31,173 bases of DNA from Acetofilamentum sp. (GTDB lineage Bacteria; Bacteroidota; Bacteroidia; Bacteroidales; JAFGUD01), in the NCBI GenBank assembly GCA_020722645.1, contig DYKL01000008.1, positions 1 through 31,173 on the forward strand. Reading direction: 5' to 3'. Shown piece after piece: positions 1-7,740 of this stretch (positions within the stretch are counted from its first letter, which is position 1; each line of letters begins with the position of its first letter). The notes beneath the pieces were generated by a model. It was given only the letters and a program-made list of their open reading frames with translations, searched no databases and was not told where the DNA came from. Both the position numbers and the translations under genes were made by a program.

Positions 1-160
1 TTTTTGAAAATAAGACTTTATAATCGCTTTCCTTTATATGAGAAAAAATGATGTTATAAAATGTTTTCTCAGGTGTCTTTTCTAAAAGCTTTTGTTGCTC
101 ATTATCAAGCAGTTGCCTTTCAAAAGTAAACAATTCCGGTTGATTATTGGCTTTAAACAT
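1..160 (-). CDS. Transposase, N-terminal part (runs off the window)
   Basis: Read on the minus strand from an ATG at 160-158, 53 codons stay open to the window edge. The peptide begins MFKANNQPELFTF, continues through LLDNEQQKLLEKTPEK, and ends with FYNIIFSHIKESDYKVLFSK. This looks like the N-terminus of IS1182-like DDE transposases of Bacteroidota, which start with a short MFK...LF segment and have an F(Y)..IF..I.E....LYS block before the conserved transposase domain. The catalytic part lies outside the window, so the assignment rests on N-terminal resemblance only. Support comes from an inverted repeat at 282-303 and a truncated gene directly beside it, as expected at an insertion-sequence end. 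It could instead be another small conserved family. Confidence 0.5.
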   Translation of the reverse strand, partial: MFKANNQPELFTFERQLLDNEQQKLLEKTPEKTFYNIIFSHIKESDYKVLFSK

Positions 161-269
161 AATGGTTTATTATTTTGTTCAAAAATAACATTTATATTCT
201 TGATAACCAAATTATTTAGATGTTTTTTTTAAAATTTTTACGCTTTTTTTTTATTAATATTTTTCTTTT

Positions 270-277
270 TATCTTTG
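270..277 (+). promoter_or_regulatory. Bacteroidota -7 element facing out of the putative IS
   Basis: TATCTTTG matches the TAnnTTTG -7 consensus of Bacteroidota promoters exactly and points towards the operon that starts at the methyltransferase remnant. I see no clear TTTG at the expected -33 spacing; that stretch is a T run. If active, it would let the insertion element drive the E1-E2-carrier operon. Confidence 0.35.
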
Positions 278-281
278 TATT

Positions 282-303
282 GTCTAAAAAATAGTTTTTA
301 GAC
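282..303. repeat. 9-bp perfect inverted repeat at putative IS boundary
   Basis: GTCTAAAAA (282-290) and TTTTTAGAC (295-303) are perfect inverted repeats around ATAG. On the left lies untranslatable AT-rich DNA after the transposase start. On the right, recognisable methyltransferase sequence resumes within a few codons. The repeat therefore sits where an insertion-element end would be. The other end is outside the window, so it cannot be proved to be a terminal repeat. Confidence 0.4.
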
Positions 304-305
304 TG

Positions 306-536
306 AACTCATTATTGATTTTTTTAGATGCGGATTTGTATAATGCAACTTTATATGTATTATTAAAACTGTACCCTTTTTTAAAAAAAGGAGACATAAT
401 AATATTTGATGAATTTTTTTCTGTATCAAAGGCAGCTCATGAATTAAGAGCTTTTATTGATTTTCTTTCTATTTATAAATTAGAATACGATGTTATTGCC
501 AAAACTTCAGCACAAATTGCAATTATATTAAAATGA
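306..536 (+). pseudogene. 3' remnant of TylF/MycF-like O-methyltransferase
   Basis: About 77 codons are open. They contain LLIFLDADLYNATLYVLL, then LKKGDIIIFDEFF and a C-terminal strand ending in IAIILK. The DxDLY...T..L..LYP.L..GG.IIFDE pattern is the C-terminal third of TylF/macrocin-type SAM-dependent methyltransferases, which are usually about 200-250 residues and often act on sugars. The N-terminal SAM-binding half is missing: the frame closes at 285-287 and the 9-bp inverted repeat lies just upstream. The only starts are weak ones such as TTG at 315. The stop overlaps the E1 start by four bases (ATGA), so the intact gene was once the upstream, translationally coupled member of this operon. 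Loss by the adjacent insertion element is my inference. Confidence 0.7.
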
Positions 537-2461
537 ATAAAATAAATTTTTATAAAGCTCTACATATTCGTTTGGTTGAAAACAAATTTCTTGAGCTTTT
601 TTCTGAAGGTAAGTTAAACGGAACTGTTCATACTTCGGTAGGACAAGAATTTTCTGCATTAGCATTTGCAGGACAAATTGAAAAAACTGACTTCATTTTT
701 TCAAATCATCGTTGTCATGGACATTATATTGCTTTTACAGAAGATATTAAAGGACTTATTGCTGAATTAATGGGTAAAAAAACAGGGACTTGCGGTGGTA
801 TAGGCAGTAGTCAACATCTTTGCAAAGGTAATTTTTTTTCAAACGGAATACAGGGTGGTATTGTGCCTGTTTCAGCGGGTTTTGCTTTGGCTAATAAACT
901 TAAAAAAAATAGTAATATCGGTGTCGTTTTTATTGGAGACGGCACACTTGGTGAAGGTGTTTTGTACGAAACTATGAATATTATTTCTAAATGGAGCATA
1001 CCTCTTTTAATTGTATGTGAAAATAATATGTACGCTCAATCAACTCACCAAAATATTACCCTTGCCGGAGATATTTTAAAAAGAGCAGACGCATTTGATA
1101 TAAAAACTTTCAAAAGTGATACTTGGAACATTGAAAAAATCTTTGATAACGCTAAACAATCAATTGAATATGTCAGAACTCAACAAAAACCAGCATTTCA
1201 TCTTGTTGATACATACAGACTTAATGCTCATTCAAAAGGTGATGACAATAGAAACAAGTCTGAAATTGAAGAATTTTACAAAAAAGACCCTTTAAATGAA
1301 TTTTCCGTAAAGAATCCGGATATTTTTAATCAATATCTTAATCAAATAAATAATGCAATCGAGAAAATAATCAAAGAAGCTGAAAATGAACAAGAGCTTC
1401 CTTTATCTGATTACAAAGATGAAATTCAATATGAAAATAATTTAGAATGGACAAAGTTAGATGAAATTAATCTCAGACAAGTTCAGTTAATAAATGAATT
1501 TTTTAAGGAAAAAATGCAGTTGTCTGATGATTTAGTATTTATAGGAGAAGATGTTTTAAGTCCTTATGGTGGTGCTTTTAAAGTGTCAAAAGATTTGTCT
1601 GATTTGTATCCTGATAGAGTTTTTTCAACACCTATCAGCGAAGCCGCAATTACAGGAATTGCAAATGGTTTGGCATTAGCAGGAATGAAACCTTTTGTAG
1701 AAATTATGTTCGGCGATTTTGTAACTCTTGCTTTTGACCAAATTGTTAACCATGCTTCTAAGTTCTACCACATGTATAACAAACAAATTTCTTGTCCCGT
1801 TGTGCTTAGAACACCTATGGGAGGCGGTAGAGGATACGGTCCCACTCATTCGCAATCTCTCGAAAAATTTTTAATTGGTATTGATAACATTAAAACAATT
1901 GCATTAAATACCTTGATTGACCCGAAAATTATTTATAATGAGATTTATAATGAAAAACACCCTGTAATTGTTATTGAAAATAAACTTGATTACGGTAAAA
2001 AAATTCATAAAAATATTGTTAAAAATTATAAATACGAAAAATCATCACATCAATATCCTGTTATTAAAATAAGTCCCTTAAAATCTCAAGCTACTGCAAC
2101 AATAGTTACTTATGGCGGCTCTGCAAACATTGTTATTAATATTCTCGAAAAACTTTTTGTTGAAACAGACTATAAATTTGAATTATTTGTTTTGACCAAA
2201 ATAAATCCTATTGATTATAAACCTATTATTGATTCTGTCAGCAAAACAAAAATTTTGTTTACTGTAGAAGAGGGGAGCGCAACAAGTGGGATAGGAAGCG
2301 AAATAATTGCATTTGTCAGTGAAAATGTCGATTTTAAAATTTTATGCAAAAGAATCGCTTCGGAACCATTTCCAATACCTTCTGTTAAATCATTGGAAAA
2401 TAATGTTTTACCATCAGAACAAAATATTTTTTTTGAAATCATAAAGTCATTAAATTTGTAA
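533..2461 (+). CDS. Fused alpha-beta 2-oxoacid dehydrogenase E1 (TPP-dependent)
   Basis: The protein has 642 residues. Residues 1-320 match the E1 alpha fold, with a thiamine diphosphate motif GDGTLGEG near 135-142, the paired Asn of CENNMYA near 162-168, and the phospho-loop-like TYRLNAHS near 228-234. Residues 325-642 match E1 beta, with ISEAAITG (conserved Glu near 370), FGDF, and GPTHSQ (conserved His near 439). The family decarboxylates a 2-oxo acid (pyruvate, branched-chain or related) and passes the acyl group to lipoate on E2. A single-chain alpha-beta E1 is common in Bacteroidota. The start overlaps the methyltransferase remnant by ATGA, and E2 begins one base after its stop. No E3 gene is present. 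Together with the carrier gene downstream, this suggests a specialised acyl-forming complex rather than the housekeeping enzyme. The substrate cannot be read from sequence. Confidence 0.88.
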   Translation: MNKINFYKALHIRLVENKFLELFSEGKLNGTVHTSVGQEFSALAFAGQIEKTDFIFSNHRCHGHYIAFTEDIKGLIAELMGKKTGTCGGIGSSQHLCKGNFFSNGIQGGIVPVSAGFALANKLKKNSNIGVVFIGDGTLGEGVLYETMNIISKWSIPLLIVCENNMYAQSTHQNITLAGDILKRADAFDIKTFKSDTWNIEKIFDNAKQSIEYVRTQQKPAFHLVDTYRLNAHSKGDDNRNKSEIEEFYKKDPLNEFSVKNPDIFNQYLNQINNAIEKIIKEAENEQELPLSDYKDEIQYENNLEWTKLDEINLRQVQLINEFFKEKMQLSDDLVFIGEDVLSPYGGAFKVSKDLSDLYPDRVFSTPISEAAITGIANGLALAGMKPFVEIMFGDFVTLAFDQIVNHASKFYHMYNKQISCPVVLRTPMGGGRGYGPTHSQSLEKFLIGIDNIKTIALNTLIDPKIIYNEIYNEKHPVIVIENKLDYGKKIHKNIVKNYKYEKSSHQYPVIKISPLKSQATATIVTYGGSANIVINILEKLFVETDYKFELFVLTKINPIDYKPIIDSVSKTKILFTVEEGSATSGIGSEIIAFVSENVDFKILCKRIASEPFPIPSVKSLENNVLPSEQNIFFEIIKSLNL

Positions 2462-2462
2462 A

Positions 2463-3725
2463 ATGAAATTACTTCAGGAAATTAAAATACCCCAAGAATC
2501 TGTTAATGATAAGTTTGTTACTGTCGTTTCTGTTTTGTACAATGAAAATGATTTTGTTGAAAAAGGTGATATGCTTATTGAACTGGAAACATCAAAAGCT
2601 ATTTTTACTATCGAAAGTGAAGTATCGGGGTATATAAAATATTATTGTCAAGTAAATGATGAAGTTGAAGTGAATAGTACTATTATTAAAATTTTTGATG
2701 AAATTGTAATTGACAGTTTAGAAATTAATCAAAGCATTCAAAATACAGAATTTGAAGTTAACGAAACAATTTTTTCTAAAAGAGCTGAAAAATATATAAA
2801 AGAAAACAATGTTAACAAAAGTAAGTTCAAAAATTATGATTTTGTCGCTCTTGATGATGTCTTTAATTTGCTTGGAATAAATCAATCAAAAATTTCATCT
2901 GATCAAATTATTACAGAGATAAATTTTGAAAAGGTTGATGAAAAAAAAGTTGATGTTCAGGAAATATCAAAAAATAAAAAAAGAGAAATTGAATATTTAA
3001 AAGCTGTACAGAAAGAAAATTTGAATAGTAACGTTAATGTTTTTATTGATACTTCAAATCTTTTTGTAAAAATTAATCCTTTTTTTAAATACCTTAAAAA
3101 TTCGTTGTTACCACTGATAATTTTTGAAACTTCAAAATTATTAATGAAATACCCGGAGATAAATTCTTATTTTGTTAATAATCAGTTAGCTATTTATAAA
3201 AAAATTAATATTGGTTTTGCAATAGATATGCAGAATGGTCTGAAAACTGTCAAAATAGAAGATACAAATACCAGAACATTACAAGAAATTGAAAATAAAA
3301 TAATGGAATTATCTAATAAATATATAGATAACAAACTGTCAGTTGATGATTTATCGGAGATTACATTTACAATTACCGATTTAGCGTCGGAAGGTGTGTA
3401 TTTTTTTGTTCCATTAATAAATAAAGATAACGCAGCTATTTTAGGAGTTTCTGCTAATGATGAAAAACTAAACAGAACAATTTTAAGTTTAACATTTGAC
3501 CACCGTGTTATCGAAGGTAAAAAAGCGACAATGTTTTTAAATGACTTAAAAAAAAGAATCGAGAGTTACAAATTATATACAAAAACGCAAATTGATACAA
3601 ATATCAGATGCTATAAATGCTTAAAATCATTAAAAGATGATTATAATGATGTTGGTTTTTTGAAAGTAGTTACAAAAGAGGGTGAAGAAAAATATATTTG
3701 TCAATCTTGTTTTAACGGGTTTTAA
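2463..3725 (+). CDS. Dihydrolipoamide acyltransferase (E2) with C-terminal zinc-ribbon-like tail
   Basis: The protein has 420 residues. A lipoyl domain occupies 1-80, with the lipoylated Lys in LETSKA at 45. A probable peripheral-subunit-binding segment lies near 102-136 (FSKRAEKYIKENNVNK). The acyltransferase domain runs from about 170 to 370 and ends in LTFDHRVIEG, so the catalytic His is at 347. The family motif is HRxxDG; here the Asp is Glu351. After the normal end of the fold come about 45 extra residues with two CxxC pairs (C383/C386 and C413/C416), a zinc-ribbon pattern I do not know from ordinary E2 proteins. E2 takes the acyl group from E1 and normally hands it to CoA. The gene is one base after E1 and nine bases before the carrier/PPTase gene, so it may feed that carrier instead (inference). 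Confidence 0.85.
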   Translation: MKLLQEIKIPQESVNDKFVTVVSVLYNENDFVEKGDMLIELETSKAIFTIESEVSGYIKYYCQVNDEVEVNSTIIKIFDEIVIDSLEINQSIQNTEFEVNETIFSKRAEKYIKENNVNKSKFKNYDFVALDDVFNLLGINQSKISSDQIITEINFEKVDEKKVDVQEISKNKKREIEYLKAVQKENLNSNVNVFIDTSNLFVKINPFFKYLKNSLLPLIIFETSKLLMKYPEINSYFVNNQLAIYKKINIGFAIDMQNGLKTVKIEDTNTRTLQEIENKIMELSNKYIDNKLSVDDLSEITFTITDLASEGVYFFVPLINKDNAAILGVSANDEKLNRTILSLTFDHRVIEGKKATMFLNDLKKRIESYKLYTKTQIDTNIRCYKCLKSLKDDYNDVGFLKVVTKEGEEKYICQSCFNGF

Positions 3726-3734
3726 AAAATAGTT

Positions 3735-4472
3735 ATGAAAAATGAATATTATGATATAAAAAAAATAATTTCTAATTTTGTAAAAATGGAGCTTACTGAA
3801 ATTACAGAAAATACTGTTATAGACAAGTCAGTGATTCAAGGATCCATTTTAATTCATAGGATGTATGCAGAATTTGCCGAATTGGGATATCATTTTGATA
3901 ATTATTATGGTATTAAAACTTTTGGTGAATTAATAAAGAGATTAAATAACGAGAATTCAGCAACTAAGGAATTATTGACAGATAAACAAAGTGAGAATTT
4001 TGATTCTGATATAAAAGAAAATAATATAGGAATAGATATTGAAAAAGTTTCAAATTTCCCAAATATAATTGATTACAGAGAAAATTCTTTTTACAAACAA
4101 AATTTTTCAGAATCTGAAATATCACATTGTTTGCTGCAGCCTAATGTTAATCAGTCGTTTGCAGGTTTATTTGCAGCCAAAGAAGCCATTGTCAAAGCAA
4201 ATAATTTGTATAAAAAAGTCCAATTTTCAAAAATTGAAATATTTTTTGATAACTTAGGAAAACCTAAATTTAAGGATTTTTTTATATCAATAAGTCATAC
4301 TGATGAATATGCTGTGGCTGTTGCTTTTTTACCTGTTATTGAATTAAAAAAAGATGTACAATTTATAAATGAAACAGATAAAAAATCAAATTTGTTTTTT
4401 TGGAAACTAATAACTTTGTTGTCATTTTTTATATCTTTGTTTTTGGTTTTGTTTTTAATTTTAACTAAATGA
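3735..4472 (+). CDS. Acyl-carrier-like domain fused to holo-ACP synthase (PPTase) with C-terminal membrane anchor
   Basis: The protein has 245 residues. Residues 1-72 look like an acyl carrier helix bundle; GSILIHRM sits where carriers have DSL, making Ser37 the candidate phosphopantetheine site. Residues 97-200 carry AcpS-type PPTase motifs: IGIDIEKV (Asp101), FSESEISHC, FAAKEAIVKA (Lys149/Glu150), GKPKF, and ISISHTDEYAVAV. Residues 221-243 are a strongly hydrophobic single membrane span ending in LILTK. A carrier joined to its own activating enzyme and tethered to the membrane is unusual. The gene follows E2 by nine bases and overlaps the LD-carboxypeptidase gene by ATGA. I infer that it receives an acyl group made by E1/E2. 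The carrier domain is the weaker of the two assignments because its serine motif is degenerate. Confidence 0.75.
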   Translation: MKNEYYDIKKIISNFVKMELTEITENTVIDKSVIQGSILIHRMYAEFAELGYHFDNYYGIKTFGELIKRLNNENSATKELLTDKQSENFDSDIKENNIGIDIEKVSNFPNIIDYRENSFYKQNFSESEISHCLLQPNVNQSFAGLFAAKEAIVKANNLYKKVQFSKIEIFFDNLGKPKFKDFFISISHTDEYAVAVAFLPVIELKKDVQFINETDKKSNLFFWKLITLLSFFISLFLVLFLILTK

Positions 4473-5395
4473 CTCTAAAGCCTCCAAAATTAAAAAATAA
4501 AGATGTTGTTGCTTTGGTTGCTCCTTCGGGCATTGTGAGTAAAACCAAATTTAATATAGCTTTCAAAAATATCAGAAAACTTGGACTTATTCCTGTCTAT
4601 AAAAATTCTTTCTGCAAAAATTTCGGATACTTGGCTGATACTGATTTCAATCGCTCAAATGATTTAAATGTTTTTTTTGAAGATAAAATTCTTTCAGATG
4701 CAATTTTTTGTATTAGAGGTGGATATGGTGCAACCAGAATTTTGAATCAAATAAAATATGACAAAATACTACTGAATCCTAAAATTTTTGTCGGTTTTAG
4801 CGACATAACCGCTTTTCAGTCGGCTATTTATATTAAAACCGGACTTGTAAGTTTTCACGGAATAGTTGCTGCTTCTGAGTTTTCTGATTATACTGTTACT
4901 CAGATTCAAAATTTACTTTTTAATCCTACTGATAATTATAAATTGCCTTTAAAATCAATCAAAGTTCTGAATAACGGTACTACACAAGGAAAAATTGTTG
5001 GCGGAAATTTGTCGCTTTTAACTTCTTTGATTGGAACAGAATATCTCTACAAATTTGAAAACAACATTGTTTTTATCGAAGAAATTGCAGAACCACCTTA
5101 TAAAATTGACAGAATGATTAATCATTTACTGATGGCAACTGATTTGAAAAAAGCAGCAGCAATAGTATTCGGAAAATTTAATAAATGTACGCCCAAAGAT
5201 TACAATATGACAGGCAAAAATTCTTTTACAGTAGAACAAATTTTTAAACAGTATTTTTCGGATTTTAATTTTCCTGTCGTTTTTGATGTGAATTTCGGAC
5301 ATATTAATGACGGATTGATTTTTCCTATTGGCGTAAAAGCCGAATTAAACACTAAACATAAAGAAATCATACTTTTAGAAAAAGCAGTTATATGA
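4469..5395 (+). CDS. ldcA: LD-carboxypeptidase (peptidase family S66)
   Basis: The protein has 308 residues, normal for the family. The N-terminal sub-domain contains VALVAPSG and CIRGGYGATR. The nucleophile Ser is at 111 in VGFSDITA. The C-terminal domain contains FIEEIAEPPYKIDRM, which carries the catalytic Glu (near 204-205), and FGHINDGLIFPIG with the catalytic His278, so the Ser-Glu-His set is complete. The family removes the terminal D-alanine from murein tetrapeptides in the cytoplasm during cell-wall recycling; relatives (MccF) cleave microcin C. There is no signal peptide. It is translationally coupled at both ends by ATGA overlaps, placing it in the same operon as the E1/E2/carrier cassette, although a functional link is not evident. 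Confidence 0.88.
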   Translation: MTLKPPKLKNKDVVALVAPSGIVSKTKFNIAFKNIRKLGLIPVYKNSFCKNFGYLADTDFNRSNDLNVFFEDKILSDAIFCIRGGYGATRILNQIKYDKILLNPKIFVGFSDITAFQSAIYIKTGLVSFHGIVAASEFSDYTVTQIQNLLFNPTDNYKLPLKSIKVLNNGTTQGKIVGGNLSLLTSLIGTEYLYKFENNIVFIEEIAEPPYKIDRMINHLLMATDLKKAAAIVFGKFNKCTPKDYNMTGKNSFTVEQIFKQYFSDFNFPVVFDVNFGHINDGLIFPIGVKAELNTKHKEIILLEKAVI

Positions 5396-6039
5396 ACAGA
5401 TTTATAATTTTTATTTTTATTTTTGCTGCAATTTCAGCTAATGGTCAGTTGTTTGAGGGTGGTATAGATTTTGGTCTTATAGCCTCTCAGGTGGACGGTG
5501 ACGACCACGGAGGTTATCATCAGGCTGGCATTACTGCTTTGTTTTATTCTACTTTGAATCTAAGCGAAAAAACATCAATATCTTCCGGTGTCGGTTACGC
5601 TAAAAAGGGTGCTCATTCTGGACTTAAGCAGGAGTTTTTTTCAACTCGCCTTTATTATGCAGAAATCCCTGTTTTTCTGAATATAAAACCTTTCACAAGA
5701 ATTAATTTTTCTGCTGGTCTTGTATATAGTTACTTGTTCAACGGCAATCTGTTGACTAATTATAGTACTACTAATCAGGAAGATTTGAATCTTCGTAATT
5801 ATGAATTAAGTTACACTTTTTCTTTAAATTATATCCTTTCTGAACGTTTTACAATAAAATTTACTGACAATTACAGTTTGATGCCTATTACAAAACCATT
5901 TTCAGGTACTCGATATTCAAACAATCTTTTGTTGTATTATTTTTTTGCTGCAAACTCATCAACTGTCCCTGCTTGGTGGAACAACAACGTCAGAATTTCT
6001 TTACAGTATAAAATTTTTTGGTCGGGTAAAAATGAATAA
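5392..6039 (+). CDS. Small outer-membrane beta-barrel protein (PorT-like)
   Basis: The protein has 215 residues. A hydrophobic signal peptide (NRFIIFIFIFAAISANGQ) is followed by alternating polar and hydrophobic strands: GGIDFGLIASQVDGD, SISSGVGYAKKGA, YYAEIPVFLNIKP, INFSAGLVYSYLF, and SYTFSLNYILSERF. This fits the eight- to ten-strand barrel family often annotated as an outer membrane beta-barrel or PorT domain in Bacteroidota. No enzymatic motif is seen. The start overlaps the ldcA stop by ATGA, and the end overlaps the ubiX start by eight bases. PorT proper is a T9SS accessory protein, and T9SS genes follow downstream, but barrels of this type are numerous, so I do not assign PorT. Confidence 0.7.
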   Translation: MNRFIIFIFIFAAISANGQLFEGGIDFGLIASQVDGDDHGGYHQAGITALFYSTLNLSEKTSISSGVGYAKKGAHSGLKQEFFSTRLYYAEIPVFLNIKPFTRINFSAGLVYSYLFNGNLLTNYSTTNQEDLNLRNYELSYTFSLNYILSERFTIKFTDNYSLMPITKPFSGTRYSNNLLLYYFFAANSSTVPAWWNNNVRISLQYKIFWSGKNE

Positions 6040-6589
6040 AATTGTATTAGGAATAACAGGCGCAAGCGGCTCAATATACGCTAAAAGAATTATTCAGATT
6101 CTTGACAAAAACCGTAATTTGTTTGATGAATTATCTGTCGTTTTTACTGATACTGCAATAAATGTGTGGTCTTATGAAATTGATGATATGAAAATTGACG
6201 ATATTCCTTTCAAAATTTATGAAAATAACAATTTTTTTGTCCCTTTTGCTTCCGGCTCGTCTGATTATAATTCTATGATTATTTGTCCATGTTCAATGGG
6301 GACTTTGGGTAAATTGGCAAACTCTATTGCTGATAATTTGATTACCCGTGCTGCTGATGTAATGCTCAAGGAAAGAAGAAAATTGGTAATTGTCCCGAGA
6401 GAAACTCCTTATAATTTGATTCATATTAACAATATGAAAAAAATTGTTAAGGCTGGTGCGTTGGTTTGTCCTGCTTCTCCTTCTTTTTATTCAAAACCCC
6501 AAACTTTTGAAGAGCTTATAGATACTGTTGTTCAAAAAGTTTTAAATTCAATAGACATTCAGGTAAATTTTTTTTCTTGGATGAAGTAA
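6032..6589 (+). CDS. ubiX: UbiX-family flavin prenyltransferase
   Basis: The protein has 185 residues from the ATG at 6032, usual for UbiX. It begins with the FMN-binding signature LGITGASGSIYAKR, then ASGSSDYNSMIICPCSMGTL, LANSIADNLITRAADVMLKE, and LVIVPRETPYNLIHINNM. The family prenylates reduced FMN with dimethylallyl phosphate, giving the cofactor of UbiD decarboxylases, used for example in quinone synthesis. An upstream ATG at 5945 would add 29 residues (QTHQLSLLGG...) that do not resemble UbiX and come from the overlapping barrel gene, so I reject it. No ubiD lies in the window. The reading frame overlaps the preceding gene by eight bases, so translation is probably coupled. Confidence 0.9.
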   Translation: MNKIVLGITGASGSIYAKRIIQILDKNRNLFDELSVVFTDTAINVWSYEIDDMKIDDIPFKIYENNNFFVPFASGSSDYNSMIICPCSMGTLGKLANSIADNLITRAADVMLKERRKLVIVPRETPYNLIHINNMKKIVKAGALVCPASPSFYSKPQTFEELIDTVVQKVLNSIDIQVNFFSWMK

Positions 6590-6612
6590 TTCTAAATAAT
6601 TAATTTTGTTTT

Positions 6613-7686
6613 ATGGAAATAAAAATTGAAAAAAAAGATTTTACTGACTTTTTACAAAAAATTTCATCTGTTGTTACTGATATATATGATTTAGATTCAG
6701 ATTTATCCGGTTTTCAGATAGCTTTTATAGGGATTGAAGAAAATGATGAAAGTAAAAACGTAATTGAAATTAAAAAATATTTGCTTGAATTATACAAATC
6801 TGCGGATTTAAAAATAGCTGATTTTGGTACAGTTTATTATAATGCAGATTTAATTGGATTTGAACAAAAAATTGGAAAAGTTTTTGACCTTGTCAGTAAG
6901 TTTAATATTCAGTTGATATTATTAGGAGATTTATCGAAAATTAATTTTAATATTTTATCAAAATTAAGAAAACATAATGAAGATTTTAATTTTTTATATT
7001 TAAACTCTCATCTAAAAAATTCTTTTTTTGAAAAATATTACGAAAAATTTGATTCAATTTTTGATGATTTTTATTTCTTAGGCTTTCAAAATTATATGGT
7101 AAACGCTCAACTAATTGAGAAAATGAACCAAAAACAATATTTTTGTTCACGATTTAGCGAACTTACAAATGATTTGAGTGATTTTGAACCTTTTTTCAGA
7201 TGGTCCCATATAATACAGTTAGATATGGCTTCTATTAAATTTGCTGATTCTCCTGCATCTGAAAATGTCAGTCCTAATGGTTTTAGTGCAAACGAAATAT
7301 GTCGTTTAGCTTATATGTCAGGGTTAAGTGATAAATTAAACATCTTTTGCCTTTCCGGATATTCTAATAAACTTGATATTGCAAATACTTCTGCTAAACT
7401 CTCTGCACAAATAATCTGGCATTTTATTGATGCTTATCTTTTCAAAAAAAGTCAAAAAAATATTAATGACGACTTTAAAGTTTTTCATGTTACTGTTGAA
7501 AAAGATAATATTAAGACAGAATTGAAATTCTCATTGTGCCGAAATACAAACAGATGGTGGTTCTCTTTTTTGGATAATGGAAAGGAAATTTTCATTCCCT
7601 GTTCAAATATTGACTACGAATCAGCAAAATCTAACAGATTTACAAAAAGAATCAGTTTATATGTTTCAAAAAAACACAACTCATAA
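6613..7686 (+). CDS. Arginase/ureohydrolase-fold protein with degenerate metal site
   Basis: The protein has 357 residues. Weak but recognisable ureohydrolase features appear: FQIAFIGI near the N-terminus, LILLGDLSKIN where GGDHS is expected, LYLNSHLK where DAHxD is expected, and IQLDMASIKFADSPAS where SxDxDxxDP is expected. NGFSANEICRLAYMSGLSDKL and AAQIIWHFIDAYL-type helices follow. A C-terminal add-on contains RNTNRWWFSF and the ending IPCSNIDYESAKSNRF. Bacteroidota carry arginase-like (formimidoylglutamase-annotated) proteins of this layout just before porP/gldK, and I recognise the same C-terminal block. Most of the manganese ligands of true arginases are not visible, so enzymatic activity is doubtful. 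The next gene, porP, is 54 bases downstream. The role is unknown; its position suggests a link to T9SS. Confidence 0.65.
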   Translation: MEIKIEKKDFTDFLQKISSVVTDIYDLDSDLSGFQIAFIGIEENDESKNVIEIKKYLLELYKSADLKIADFGTVYYNADLIGFEQKIGKVFDLVSKFNIQLILLGDLSKINFNILSKLRKHNEDFNFLYLNSHLKNSFFEKYYEKFDSIFDDFYFLGFQNYMVNAQLIEKMNQKQYFCSRFSELTNDLSDFEPFFRWSHIIQLDMASIKFADSPASENVSPNGFSANEICRLAYMSGLSDKLNIFCLSGYSNKLDIANTSAKLSAQIIWHFIDAYLFKKSQKNINDDFKVFHVTVEKDNIKTELKFSLCRNTNRWWFSFLDNGKEIFIPCSNIDYESAKSNRFTKRISLYVSKKHNS

Positions 7687-7740
7687 TTTTAATTTGTAAA
7701 ATATAAAAAAAAACATTTCTTTTGTGCTTTATTTTTTCAA

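Noticed and set aside
5945..6031. Upstream ATG extending ubiX by 29 residues
   Set aside because: The added residues do not resemble UbiX and lie within the overlapping barrel gene; the ATG at 6032 gives the normal family start.
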